A stretch of 36,846 nucleotides of DNA from contig DILC01000047.1 in NCBI GenBank assembly GCA_002424865.1, positions 1 to 36,846 of the forward strand, in the 5' to 3' direction. This DNA is from Rhodocyclaceae bacterium UBA5602 (GTDB lineage: Bacteria; Pseudomonadota; Gammaproteobacteria; Burkholderiales; Rhodocyclaceae). Under the pieces are notes generated by a model, which was not told where the DNA came from, searched no databases, and saw only the letters and a program-made list of their open reading frames with translations. Below, one piece after another: positions 9,979 to 18,822 of this stretch. The translations under genes were made by a program, and so were the position numbers. Numbering within the stretch: position 1 is the stretch's first letter; every line of letters starts with the position of its first letter.

Positions 9979-12216
9979 ATGTCCACTTTGCTCGCCAATC
10001 TTAACGCACCCCAGCTTGCGGCTGTCACCTTGCCGGCCGAACACGCCCTGATTCTGGCCGGTGCCGGTTCGGGCAAGACGCGCGTGCTGACGACCCGCAT
10101 TGCCTGGTTGATTTCAACCGGCCAGGTCTCGCCGTCGGGCATCCTGGCCGTCACCTTTACCAACAAGGCAGCGAAGGAAATGCAAACGCGGCTGGCCGCG
10201 ATGCTGCCGATCAATGTCAAGGGGATGTGGATCGGCACTTTTCATGGCTTGTGCAATCGCCTGCTGCGCGCGCATTACCGCGATGCGGGTTTGCCGCAGT
10301 TGTTCCAGATTCTCGATTCGGCCGATCAGCTCTCCTCCGTCAAGCGCATGATGAAGGCGCTGAATGCGGATGACGAAAAATTCCCGCCGCGCGAGTTGTG
10401 CCACTTTATCAATGCGCAAAAAGAGCAAGGCTTGCGCTCATCCGCCGTCGAGGCATGGGATAGCTGGGCGACGAAGAAGGTGGAACTTTACGCCGCGTAT
10501 GAAGCGCAGTGCGAGCGCGAAGGCGTGGTCGATTTTGCCGAGCTGTTGTTGCGCTCGTACGAATTGCTGTCGCGCAATGAGCCTTTGCTGCGCCACTATC
10601 AGGAGCGCTTCCGGCATATTCTGGTGGATGAATTCCAGGATACGAACAAGCTGCAATATCGGTGGCTAAAGCTGTTGACGGGACAGCATGCGGCACTGTT
10701 TTGCGTCGGTGACGACGACCAGAGCATCTACGCTTTTCGCGGCGCGGATGTGGGCAACATGCGCGATTTCGAGCGCGAGTTCCATGTCAAGCACATGATC
10801 CGGCTGGAGCAGAACTATCGCTCGCACGGCAACATTCTGGATGCGGCGAACGCTATCATCCAGAATAATCCGCAGCGTCTGGGCAAGAATCTATGGACAC
10901 AGGCGGGCAGCGGCGAGCCGATTCGCGTGTATGAGGCTTATTCCGACAACGATGAAGCGCGCTGGATTGTGGAAGAGGTCAAAGCCTTGGTCCGCGATGG
11001 CCAAGCGCGGGCGGATATGGCGCTGCTGTATCGCAGCAATGCCCAGTCGCGGGCACTGGAACATGCCTTGTTCAATGCCGGCATTCCCTATCGCGTGTAT
11101 GGCGGGCTGCGCTTTTTCGAGCGCGCGGAGATCAAGCATGCCCTGGCTTATCTGCGCCTGATCGCGAATGAAAACGACGATACGGCCTTTGCCCGCGTGG
11201 TGAATTTTCCCGTGCGCGGCATCGGCGCACGCAGTCTGGAATCTTTGCAGGACGCGGCCAAGGCGGCGAACAGCAGCCTGTATGCGGCGATTCCCCAGGT
11301 GGGCGGCAAGGGGGGCGCATCGCTCGCGGCCTTTGCGCAACTGATTGCCGGCCTGCGCGGCGCAGTTGATCTGCCGCTGCCAGCGTTGATCGAGCACGTG
11401 ATCGAATTGTCGGGCCTGCGCGCGCACTACCAGAATGAGAAGGAGGGCGAAGAGCGTCTGTCCAACCTGGACGAGCTGATCAACGCGGCGGCTGGCTTTG
11501 TGGCGGAAGAAGGCGTGCCGGGTGAAGAAGGCGAGTTGTCGGCTGATCTGGCCGCATTTCTTGCCCATGCCTCGCTCGAAGCGGGTGAGCATCAAGCGGG
11601 GGAGGGGGACGATGCGCTGCAATTGATGACCGTGCATTCGGCCAAGGGGCTGGAGTTTGACGTGGTATTTATCAGCGGCCTGGAAGAGGGTTTGTTTCCG
11701 CATGAGAATGCGGTGAATGACGTTAAAAATGGCGGCAACGGGCTGGAGGAAGAGCGCCGCCTGATGTATGTGGCCGTCACCCGCGCGCGCCAGCGGCTGT
11801 ACCTCTCCATTGCGCAAAGCCGCATGCTGCACGGCCAGACGCGCTACAACATCCCGTCGCGCTTTCTCGATGAAATCCCCGGGGAACTCATGAAATGGCT
11901 CACGCCAAAGGTGGATAAATCGGCGTTCGCCGTGCCGTCAGCATCGACTTTTTACGGGCGCAGCGGGCCACGTGGCGCGGGCGGATCAAATTCATCGGCG
12001 GGCACAGCGCCGGGCGAGTTTTACTCAGCGCCTGTTGCCCGCGCATCGGCTCGCGACGGTTGGCGGATTGGCATGAACGTGCATCATGCCAAGTTCGGCG
12101 ACGGCCTGATCTTGAATCTTGAAGGCAGCGGGACGGACGCGCGCGTGCAAGTGAATTTCAAGGCCGCCGGGATGAAATGGCTGGCCTTGTCTGTCGCCAA
12201 GCTGGAGGTGATTTAG
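9979..12216 (+). CDS. uvrD: ATP-dependent DNA helicase UvrD/PcrA type (SF1A)
   Basis: This 3'-5' DNA helicase acts in nucleotide excision and mismatch repair. All SF1A motifs are present in order: Walker A AGAGSGKT at 27-34, TFTNKAAKEM, GTFHGLCNRLLR, Walker B VDEFQDTN near 216-223, GDDDQSIYAFRGA, LEQNYRSH, MTVHSAKGLEFDVVF and the motif VI region YVAVTRAR. The length of 745 residues matches the family. The C-terminus ends in a Tudor-like module (GMNVHHAKFGDGLILNLEG), which in UvrD/PcrA contacts RNA polymerase. The start ATG 9979 has no evident Shine-Dalgarno sequence, but STLLANLNAPQLAAV is the expected N-terminus. It is monocistronic and converges on the phytochelatin-synthase-like gene. Rep is the main alternative, but the motif set and C-terminal module favour UvrD. 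Confidence 0.95.
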   Translation: MSTLLANLNAPQLAAVTLPAEHALILAGAGSGKTRVLTTRIAWLISTGQVSPSGILAVTFTNKAAKEMQTRLAAMLPINVKGMWIGTFHGLCNRLLRAHYRDAGLPQLFQILDSADQLSSVKRMMKALNADDEKFPPRELCHFINAQKEQGLRSSAVEAWDSWATKKVELYAAYEAQCEREGVVDFAELLLRSYELLSRNEPLLRHYQERFRHILVDEFQDTNKLQYRWLKLLTGQHAALFCVGDDDQSIYAFRGADVGNMRDFEREFHVKHMIRLEQNYRSHGNILDAANAIIQNNPQRLGKNLWTQAGSGEPIRVYEAYSDNDEARWIVEEVKALVRDGQARADMALLYRSNAQSRALEHALFNAGIPYRVYGGLRFFERAEIKHALAYLRLIANENDDTAFARVVNFPVRGIGARSLESLQDAAKAANSSLYAAIPQVGGKGGASLAAFAQLIAGLRGAVDLPLPALIEHVIELSGLRAHYQNEKEGEERLSNLDELINAAAGFVAEEGVPGEEGELSADLAAFLAHASLEAGEHQAGEGDDALQLMTVHSAKGLEFDVVFISGLEEGLFPHENAVNDVKNGGNGLEEERRLMYVAVTRARQRLYLSIAQSRMLHGQTRYNIPSRFLDEIPGELMKWLTPKVDKSAFAVPSASTFYGRSGPRGAGGSNSSAGTAPGEFYSAPVARASARDGWRIGMNVHHAKFGDGLILNLEGSGTDARVQVNFKAAGMKWLALSVAKLEVI

Positions 12217-12232
12217 CGGCTGCCTTGCCGTT

Positions 12233-12991
12233 TTATTTTGCCGCCGCCTTGACCGCCACAAACCCTCGCGTGCGCCCGGCGGATGGGTCTGTGGCATTCA
12301 TCCCTGCCCATAAATCCTGAGCTTTGACCCATACCGGCGGATATTTGTAGGCGGCCACATCCAGGATGAGGAAACGATCGCTCGCGGCGTTGTAGGCGGC
12401 GAGCGGCGAGATATGCCCGGTCGGCCGCTGCCCCAGCGCGCCGCGCTGATAATTCACCAGCAGATAGTCGCCCGGCGTTTTGAGGTTCATTTTCGCCAGT
12501 TCGCGAAACGCCTCCAGTGTGGTGTCGGACGCATAGGTGGCGGTGGCGTTCGCACCATGCGCGTTGAGCAGGTCGCGCAATTGCGCCAGGGTCATGCCGC
12601 CAAAAGTGACACGCCACTCGTTGCGCACCTGGCTGGCGGCATCGTCAAAAAAACTGTGTTGCGTGAGCTGCGCGGTTGGCATGCCTTGCCTTGCCGGCCC
12701 GGCAGGCAAGGCATTGAGCACGACGACCGAACTTGCCACGCCACAAAAGGCCGGCCGCACTTGGGCAACAAAATGCGCCATCAGGGGATCGTAATCCGCC
12801 GTATAGCCGCTGCCGACAAATAATTGTTGGCCGGTGGCGGAATCCCCGGCAATCAGCTGTTGCGGCACGGGCAGGCGATTGAAGGACGGCGCGCGCAAGG
12901 CGGTATTCCAGACCGTCCAGCCCGACCAGGCGGCGGATGCCAGGCTGACCACCAGCAAACCACGCAATACGGCTTTTTTCGTTTTATTCAT
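12233..12991 (-). CDS. Phytochelatin-synthase-like cysteine protease, membrane-anchored or exported
   Basis: The 252-residue product matches the catalytic domain of phytochelatin synthases (PF05023). The Cys-His-Asp triad is readable: Cys83 in RPAFCGVASSVVVLNAL, His193 in TGHISPLAAY, and Asp211 in LILDVAAYKYPPVWV. Residues 7-28 form a hydrophobic N-terminal helix after a basic start, so the enzyme is probably periplasmic or anchored. The plant-type C-terminal domain is absent. Bacterial short forms characterised elsewhere mainly cleave glutathione to gamma-Glu-Cys rather than polymerise phytochelatins. Start 12991 is chosen over 13129 because GGGGAG lies 7 nt upstream and the extra residues look non-coding. 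It is the last gene of a ParA-methyltransferase-PCS run. Confidence 0.88.
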   Translation of the reverse strand: MNKTKKAVLRGLLVVSLASAAWSGWTVWNTALRAPSFNRLPVPQQLIAGDSATGQQLFVGSGYTADYDPLMAHFVAQVRPAFCGVASSVVVLNALPAGPARQGMPTAQLTQHSFFDDAASQVRNEWRVTFGGMTLAQLRDLLNAHGANATATYASDTTLEAFRELAKMNLKTPGDYLLVNYQRGALGQRPTGHISPLAAYNAASDRFLILDVAAYKYPPVWVKAQDLWAGMNATDPSAGRTRGFVAVKAAAK

Positions 12992-13043
12992 GTCTTGGCT
13001 CCCCGGACAGCTTGCCCATGGACCTGTGACCCGAACCTGTAAC

Positions 13044-13691
13044 TCACACCACGGCGCGCCACACGGAAGCCAGCCACGGCTGTTGCTCGCGCGGCAGGCC
13101 GCTTGGGCGGTAGTAATGTTCGAGCTCAATAAACCCGGCTTGGGTCATCAACGCGTGCCAGGCAGCGAAGTCGTGATAGACGCCATAGCGTTCGCCCTGA
13201 AAGCCTGCCTGATTTTCCCCGCGCGGGTTGGAGCTGAACATCACGCCGCCCGGTTTCAAGCTGGCGTGCAATGCGTGCAATACGCGCGGCAAGGCGTCAA
13301 GCGGCACATGGAAGAGCGAGGCATTGGCATATACGCCGTCAAAATAGGCGGCGGGCAGGTCAAGCTGCAGAAAATTCTGCTGCCAGACTTCGCAGCCGCT
13401 CTCTGCCGCGGCCATTTTTGCCAGCGCTGCCGAACCTTCCAGGCCGATGGCTTGATGTCCCAGGGCGGTCAATGTTTTCAAATCCCGCCCCGGGCCGCAG
13501 CCTGCATCCAGCACGACAAACGGTGGTGGCACCTTGATATGGCGCAGCAAGGCGGCAATGTTTTGGCTCACGTCATGGTCGCGCGTGCCCTCGCGAAAAG
13601 CTTCTGCCGTGCGGTCGTAATGCGCCAGCGTGCGGGTGGTGGCTTCCTGGTGATGCGCCGGTGGCGGCGGCTGGCCGTTATTCTTTTGCAT
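13044..13691 (-). CDS. Class I SAM-dependent methyltransferase
   Basis: This 215-residue protein has the Rossmann-fold methyltransferase core. Motif I is VLDAGCGPGRD (about 60-70), followed by an acidic GLEGS end of strand 2, the DLPAAYFDGVYANASLFHVP region, and LKPGGVMFSSN. No special substrate domain is visible, so the methyl acceptor is unknown. The start lies 5 bp after the stop of the ParA-like gene, and the phytochelatin-synthase-like gene follows after 52 bp. All three probably share a transcript. No clear ribosome binding site precedes the ATG, which fits translational coupling to the upstream gene. Confidence 0.85.
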   Translation of the reverse strand: MQKNNGQPPPPAHHQEATTRTLAHYDRTAEAFREGTRDHDVSQNIAALLRHIKVPPPFVVLDAGCGPGRDLKTLTALGHQAIGLEGSAALAKMAAAESGCEVWQQNFLQLDLPAAYFDGVYANASLFHVPLDALPRVLHALHASLKPGGVMFSSNPRGENQAGFQGERYGVYHDFAAWHALMTQAGFIELEHYYRPSGLPREQQPWLASVWRAVV

Positions 13692-13696
13692 GCGTT

Positions 13697-14503
13697 TTAC
13701 TGCGCGCCTTTACTACGCGCCTTCGCTGCCGATTTTCTGGCGGCTTCGAGCGCATCAAACAAGGCCACATATTCGCCGGTCAGCTTGTGCTGGCGGTCCA
13801 GATGAATCATGGGCAATGCGCGCTGGTGGGATTCCTTGATCTTGACGGAGGAGGACAGCATGTTGTCCAGCACCGGCAGGCCTTCGCTGCGCAGCGCGTC
13901 CACAATGGTTTGCGGGAAGCTCGCCCGTGCCTGGAACTGATTCACGATAATGCCTTCGATGAGCAAATCCTCGTTGTGGTCGGCGCGGATCTCCTGCACA
14001 TTGTCGAGCAGGCTATACAGCGCGCGGCGGGCGAATTCGTCGCAATCGAAAGGGATCAAGCAACTGTCTGCCGCGATGAGCGCCGAGCGGGTATAAAAAT
14101 GCAGGGCGGGCGGGGTGTCTATCCAGATTTCGTCAAAATCCTCCAGCGCATCCAGGGCTTCGCGCAGCTTGTAAATCTTGTAGCGCGATTCGAGCTTGGC
14201 CTGGAGTTCTTCTAGCGCCGCATCGGCTGGCAGCACCGATAGATTGGCAAATGGCGTTGACGCGATGAAGTCCTTGGTGGGCAAGGGACGCAGCTTGAAA
14301 TTCAGCATCTGGTCAAAAAACCCCGTGGCGGTGTTTTCCAGCGCATCGGTCGCTTCCCCGAGCAAATAGCGCGTCGAATTCGCTTGTGGATCGAGGTCGA
14401 CCACTAACGTGTGTGCGCCGCGTGCTGCACTGATGGCCGCCAGGTTGCAAGTAATCGTGCTTTTGCCTACGCCGCCTTTTTGGTTAAACACCACTCGCCG
14501 CAT
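13697..14503 (-). CDS. ParA/MinD-family ATPase (orphan)
   Basis: This 268-residue deviant-Walker ATPase has KGGVGKST at 9-16, DLDPQANST for Walker A', and IDTPPALHFY for Walker B. Proteins of this type polymerise or form gradients on DNA or membranes to position cargo. No parB or centromere-like repeat is nearby, so it is an orphan and the cargo is unknown. The ATG at 14503 has GGGGGA 6 nt upstream; an ATG at 14509 and a reading from 14548 are less likely because the typical N-terminus is MRRVVFNQKGG. It is transcribed divergently from the malic enzyme gene across 165 bp and is followed closely by a methyltransferase gene. Confidence 0.9.
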   Translation of the reverse strand: MRRVVFNQKGGVGKSTITCNLAAISAARGAHTLVVDLDPQANSTRYLLGEATDALENTATGFFDQMLNFKLRPLPTKDFIASTPFANLSVLPADAALEELQAKLESRYKIYKLREALDALEDFDEIWIDTPPALHFYTRSALIAADSCLIPFDCDEFARRALYSLLDNVQEIRADHNEDLLIEGIIVNQFQARASFPQTIVDALRSEGLPVLDNMLSSSVKIKESHQRALPMIHLDRQHKLTGEYVALFDALEAARKSAAKARSKGAQ

Positions 14504-14668
14504 ATTCATTCCCCCGCTGTTCCAGAATTGGATAGGCGATTCTGCCATAGCTGCGCAATATTCATGGACTGAACGCTCATTTCGCTCATTTCACCCGGGG
14601 CGGGTTTATGATTAAGGTGTGTTTTTTCCGCAAATCATCACTATTCCCGTCACCAATAAACCCCGACC

Positions 14669-16954
14669 ATGGCCACTGAATCGACCGAACAAAAAAACCT
14701 TGCCGCTGCCGCGCTTGAATATCACGCCTTCCCTACCGCCGGGAAAATCGCCGTGGTGCCCACCAAAGGACTCACCAACCAACGCGACTTGGGGTTGGCC
14801 TATTCGCCGGGCGTTGCCGCTGCCTGCAATGCGATCGTGGCTGATCCGAGCGAAGTCAATCGTTTGACCTCGCGCGCCAATCTGGTGGGGGTCGTCACGA
14901 ATGGCACGGCGGTGCTGGGTTTGGGCAATATCGGGCCATTGGCGGCCAAGCCGGTGATGGAAGGCAAGGCCGTGCTGTTCAAGAAGTTTGCCGGCATTGA
15001 TGTGTTCGATATCGAGCTTGACCAACCTGATCCTGAAAAACTGGTCGAGGCCATCGCCGCCATGGAGCCGACCTTTGGCGGCATCAACCTGGAAGACATC
15101 AAGGCGCCCGAGTGTTTTTATATCGAGGAACAACTGCGCCAGCGCATGAATATCCCGGTTTTTCACGACGACCAGCATGGCACGGCGGTGGTGGTGTGCG
15201 CGGCGATCCTGAATGGCTTGAAACTGCTCGACAAGGAACTCAAAGACATCAAGCTCGTCACCTCGGGCGCGGGCGCCGCGGCTTTGTCGTGCCTTAATTT
15301 GCTGGTGTCGTTGGGGGTGCCGGTGGAGAACATTTGGGTCACTGATATTGAGGGCGTGGTGTATAGCGGCCGCGTGGCGCTGATGGACCCGATCAAGGCG
15401 CGCTATGCCAAAAACACCAGCGCGCGCGCATTAAAGGAAGTCATTGTCGGCGCTGACGTGTTTCTGGGGCTCTCGGCCGGGCGGGTGCTGAAGCCGGAGA
15501 TGGTCGCCACCATGGCCAAAAATCCGCTCATCATGGCGCTGGCTAACCCGACGCCGGAGATCACGCCGGATGAAGTGCGCAGCGTGCGCGATGATGCGAT
15601 TATTTCCACCGGGCGCTCGGATTATCCGAACCAGGTCAATAACGTGCTGTGCTTCCCGTTTATTTTTCGCGGTGCGCTGGACGTGGGGGCGACCACGATC
15701 AACGAAGAAATGCAGCTGGCCGCCGTGCGTGCCTTGGCTGAGCTTGCCCAGGCCGAAGCCTCCGATGTGGTGGCCATGGCCTATGGCGGCGAGAGCTTGT
15801 CGTTTGGCCGCGAATACCTGATTCCGCGCCCGTTCGATCCGCGCCTGATTGTCAAAATTGCGCCTGCGGTAGCGCAAGCGGCGATGGATTCGGGCGTTGC
15901 CACGCGGCCGATTGCCGACATGGGGGCTTATCGCGAACGGCTGAATAATTTTGTCTATCAATCCGGCTTCATCATGAAGCCGGTGTTCGATGCGGCCAAA
16001 AATGCGCCGCGCCGCGTGCTGTATTGCGAGGGCGAGGATGAGCGCGTTTTGCGTGCCGTGCAGGTGGTGATTGACGAGGGCCTGGCCAAGCCCATCCTCG
16101 TTGGCCGTCCCGGTGTGATTGCGGCGCGCATTGAAAAAGCAGGGCTCAGGATAGTGCCGGAACGTGATTTTGAAGTGGTCAATCCTGAATCCGATCCGCG
16201 CTACAAAACGTTGTGGCAGGCGTATTACCAAAAGCTCGGGCGGCAGGGCGTGACCCCTGAAGTCGCGAAGCAGGCCATGCGTTCCCATAACACCTTGATC
16301 GGCGCCATGTTGCTGGCTACGGGCGACGCGGATGCGATGTTATGTGGCGTGATTGGCGGGCATCAGCAGCACTTGCGGCATGTAAGGAATGTCATTGGCT
16401 TAAGGCCGAATGCGCACACTTTTGCGGCGATGAATTTATTGCTGCTGCCCAAGCACACCCTGTTCATTTGCGACACCTACGTGAATGAAGACCCTTCCGC
16501 CGAACTCTTGGCGGAGCTCACCCTGATGGCCGCGGAAGAGGTCCGGCGCTTTGGGGTAACGCCCAAAGTGGCGCTGCTTTCGCACTCCAATTTTGGCAGC
16601 GTGCAATCCGCCGCGGCGCAAAAAATGGCCCAGGCCAGGGCGCTCATTGCCGAGCGCGCGCCGCATTTGGAAATGGATGGCGAGATGCATGGCGATGCGG
16701 CCTTGTCGCAAGCGCTCAGGGACAGGGCTTATCCGGATAGCCAGCTCAAGGGCGCGGCTAACTTGTTGATCATGCCGAACCTTGATGCGGCCAACATCGC
16801 CTTTAATTTGCTCAAGGCATTGAATGGCGATGGCATAACCGTCGGCCCCATCCTGTTGGGCGCGGCCAAGCCCGTGCATATTTTGACGCCCACGGCCACT
16901 GTGCGGCGCTTGGTGAATATGACGGCGCTGGCGGTCGTTGATGCGAATGGCTGA
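14669..16954 (+). CDS. maeB: NADP-dependent malic enzyme fused to phosphotransacetylase-like domain
   Basis: This 761-residue two-domain enzyme converts malate to pyruvate and CO2, yielding NADPH. The N-terminal malic domain (about 1-430) has YSPGVAAACNAI, VFHDDQHGTA and the nucleotide-binding segment SGAGAAALSCLNLL. The C-terminal part (about 440-755) resembles phosphotransacetylase (YCEGEDERVLRAVQVVIDEG, DGEMHGDAAL). In MaeB this part is regulatory and senses acetyl-CoA rather than making acetyl phosphate. The length equals that of MaeB homologues (about 750-770). No strong Shine-Dalgarno sequence is visible before ATG 14669. The quinone oxidoreductase gene follows 15 bp after its stop. Confidence 0.95.
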   Translation: MATESTEQKNLAAAALEYHAFPTAGKIAVVPTKGLTNQRDLGLAYSPGVAAACNAIVADPSEVNRLTSRANLVGVVTNGTAVLGLGNIGPLAAKPVMEGKAVLFKKFAGIDVFDIELDQPDPEKLVEAIAAMEPTFGGINLEDIKAPECFYIEEQLRQRMNIPVFHDDQHGTAVVVCAAILNGLKLLDKELKDIKLVTSGAGAAALSCLNLLVSLGVPVENIWVTDIEGVVYSGRVALMDPIKARYAKNTSARALKEVIVGADVFLGLSAGRVLKPEMVATMAKNPLIMALANPTPEITPDEVRSVRDDAIISTGRSDYPNQVNNVLCFPFIFRGALDVGATTINEEMQLAAVRALAELAQAEASDVVAMAYGGESLSFGREYLIPRPFDPRLIVKIAPAVAQAAMDSGVATRPIADMGAYRERLNNFVYQSGFIMKPVFDAAKNAPRRVLYCEGEDERVLRAVQVVIDEGLAKPILVGRPGVIAARIEKAGLRIVPERDFEVVNPESDPRYKTLWQAYYQKLGRQGVTPEVAKQAMRSHNTLIGAMLLATGDADAMLCGVIGGHQQHLRHVRNVIGLRPNAHTFAAMNLLLLPKHTLFICDTYVNEDPSAELLAELTLMAAEEVRRFGVTPKVALLSHSNFGSVQSAAAQKMAQARALIAERAPHLEMDGEMHGDAALSQALRDRAYPDSQLKGAANLLIMPNLDAANIAFNLLKALNGDGITVGPILLGAAKPVHILTPTATVRRLVNMTALAVVDANG

Positions 16955-16969
16955 TTGGAGAACCAGGAC

Positions 16970-17998
16970 ATGAGTTACGCCATGCGTTTTTATGAAACCG
17001 GCGGCCCGGAAGTCATGCGCTGGGAAAAAGTCGGCGTTGGCGATACGGCGCAAAGTCCGGCCGCTTCAATGGCCACGCTGGGCGCCCAACCCGCCCCCGG
17101 CCATGCGCGCATCCGCCACCATGCCATTGGCGTTAATTTTATCGACACCTATTACCGCTCCGGCTTGTATCCCGTCACCCTGCCTGCGGGCCTGGGCGAA
17201 GAGGCGGCGGGCGTCATTGAGGCGGTGGGCGAGGGGGTGGCTGGGTTTGCAGTGGGAGACCGTGTCGCCTATGCCGACAGCCCGCAGCATCCTGTTGGCG
17301 CGTATTCGGAGGTGCGCGACATGCCGGTCGATCGGCTCGTCAAGCTGCCGGATGCGATCGGTTTTCAAACTGCAGCGGCAATGATGTTGCGCGGCCTGAC
17401 CGTGCAGTACCTGCTGCGTCGCGTGCATCGCGTCATGCCGGGCGAAACCATTCTTTTCCATGCCATTGCCGGCGGCGTGGGCTTGATTGCCTGCCAGTGG
17501 GCAAAAGCGCTGGGGGCAACCGTCATTGGTACGGTAAGTACGGCAGAAAAAGCCGCCATTGCGCGCGCGCACGGGTGTGACCATGTCATCATCAGCACAG
17601 CAGGGAATATCGTCGATCGCGTCAAAGAGATCACCGGCGGCGAAGGCGTGCCCGTGGTGTATGACTCCATCGGCAAAGATACCTTTTACGCATCGCTGGA
17701 TTGCCTCAGCCCCATGGGCTTGATGGTGAGCTTTGGCAATTCCTCTGGCGCGCCGCCCGCCTTGGCGCTGCGCGAGCTGGCGCGCCGTGGCTCGCTCTTC
17801 ATTACCCGGCCAACGCTGTATACCTATACTGCCAAGCGCAGCGATTTGCTGGCCATGGCCGACGAGTTGTTTGCCATCGTGGCTTGCGGCCAGGTCAAGA
17901 TAGAAATCAACCAAACCTATGCCTTAAAAGATGCGGCGTTAGCGCACGCGGATTTAACGGCGCGCAAAACCACGGGTTCGACTATCCTGATTCCGTAA
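16970..17998 (+). CDS. NADPH:quinone oxidoreductase, MDR family (zinc-independent)
   Basis: This 342-residue medium-chain reductase is of the Qor type and reduces quinones or similar carbonyl compounds with NADPH. The N-terminal GroES-like domain includes GVNFIDTYYRSGLYP and GEEAAGVIEAVGEGV. The Rossmann part includes AIAGGVGLIACQWAKALGA, and structural zinc cysteines are absent. There is a short insertion near residues 27-40 (DTAQSPAASMATLG) compared with the usual ~325-residue form. The start at ATG 16970 is chosen over an upstream TTG at 16955 because GGAG lies 9 nt before it. It is probably co-transcribed with maeB. A 27-bp stretch of its 5' end recurs almost unchanged upstream of the Baeyer-Villiger-type gene (27764-27790). 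Confidence 0.9.
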   Translation: MSYAMRFYETGGPEVMRWEKVGVGDTAQSPAASMATLGAQPAPGHARIRHHAIGVNFIDTYYRSGLYPVTLPAGLGEEAAGVIEAVGEGVAGFAVGDRVAYADSPQHPVGAYSEVRDMPVDRLVKLPDAIGFQTAAAMMLRGLTVQYLLRRVHRVMPGETILFHAIAGGVGLIACQWAKALGATVIGTVSTAEKAAIARAHGCDHVIISTAGNIVDRVKEITGGEGVPVVYDSIGKDTFYASLDCLSPMGLMVSFGNSSGAPPALALRELARRGSLFITRPTLYTYTAKRSDLLAMADELFAIVACGQVKIEINQTYALKDAALAHADLTARKTTGSTILIP

Positions 17999-18017
17999 TT
18001 CATTTTTCGCTATCCAC

Positions 18018-18662
18018 ATGTCATACGTTATGCAAACTTATCTCATCGCAAATCCCAAAGGGGGTGTCGGCAAAAGCACGCTGGCCACGAATCTGGCGGG
18101 TTATTTCGCCCGCGCAGGCCATCGCGTCATGCTGGGGGATATTGACAGGCAGCAATCCTCGCGCACCTGGTTATCGTTGCGCTCGCCCATGTTGCCGCCG
18201 ATTGCGAGTTGGGAGTTGGCCAAGGATAGCCCGGCCAAACCGCCCAAAGACACCACGCACGTGGTGCTGGATACGCCAGCCGGCTTGCACGGCAAGACTC
18301 TGGGTAAAGTGCTCAAGCAGGCGACGCGCGTGATTGTTCCCTTGCAGGCATCCATGTTCGACATCCTGGCCACGCGCGAATTTTTATTGCAGTTGGCCGA
18401 AGAAAAAAGCCTGCGTCAGCACGAAAGCGATCCCTTTGTCGCCATTGTGGCCATGCGCGTCGACCCGCGCACACGTGCGGCAGCGGAGCTGGAGCGTTTT
18501 TTGCAGGATATGCAGCTGCCGGTCGTTGCCCATTTGCGCGACACGCAGAATTATGTCCAGGCCGCAGCCCATGGCATGAGCATTTTTGACCTGACGGCGG
18601 CGCGTGGCGGGCAGGATTGGGCGCAGTGGCAGTCGCTTTTGGCTTGGCTGGAGCGAAAATAG
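18018..18662 (+). CDS. Second ParA-like ATPase (orphan)
   Basis: This 214-residue P-loop ATPase of the ParA/MinD superfamily has NPKGGVGKST near the N-terminus, GDIDRQQSSRTW as the Walker A' region, and VVLDTPAGLHG as Walker B. It is shorter than the orphan ParA at 13697-14503 and not closely similar to it. An in-frame ATG at 18030 (MQTYLIANPKGG) is an equally plausible start; neither has a convincing Shine-Dalgarno sequence. It follows the quinone oxidoreductase gene by 19 bp on the same strand. No parB partner is near. The function is probably positioning or partition of an unknown cargo. Confidence 0.87.
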   Translation: MSYVMQTYLIANPKGGVGKSTLATNLAGYFARAGHRVMLGDIDRQQSSRTWLSLRSPMLPPIASWELAKDSPAKPPKDTTHVVLDTPAGLHGKTLGKVLKQATRVIVPLQASMFDILATREFLLQLAEEKSLRQHESDPFVAIVAMRVDPRTRAAAELERFLQDMQLPVVAHLRDTQNYVQAAAHGMSIFDLTAARGGQDWAQWQSLLAWLERK

Positions 18663-18754
18663 GCGCTGCAAGGCGGCTATCTTCCCCGGGAGGGGGCGTG
18701 GGCGGTAGCCCAGGCCATGGGCGTTTGAGTAGCAGGACGCTGTAATCGCGCATC

Positions 18755-18796
18755 ATCAGGAAGTTGGCAGCGGGAAGTTGATATCAGGAAGTTGAA
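18755..18796 (+). repeat. Three 14-bp direct repeats (iteron-like operator candidate)
   Basis: The core GGAAGTTG occurs at 18759, 18773 and 18787, exactly 14 bp apart. The first and third copies share the longer ATCAGGAAGTTG. The array ends about 28 bp before the SDR start codon at 18823. Spacing of 14 bp is not a whole number of helical turns. This could be an operator for a regulator of the downstream SDR or a slippage product; the sequence alone does not decide. Confidence 0.5.
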
Positions 18797-18822
18797 AATA
18801 ACCATAAAAGAGAGGAGTGGCA

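Noticed and set aside
12217..12250. Intrinsic terminator after uvrD (CGGC...GCCG then TTTTATTTT)
   Set aside because: The stem is only 4 bp; the T-rich part alone is not enough.
15431..16288. 285-codon frame opposite maeB
   Set aside because: No family features; it overlaps a fully conserved malic enzyme.
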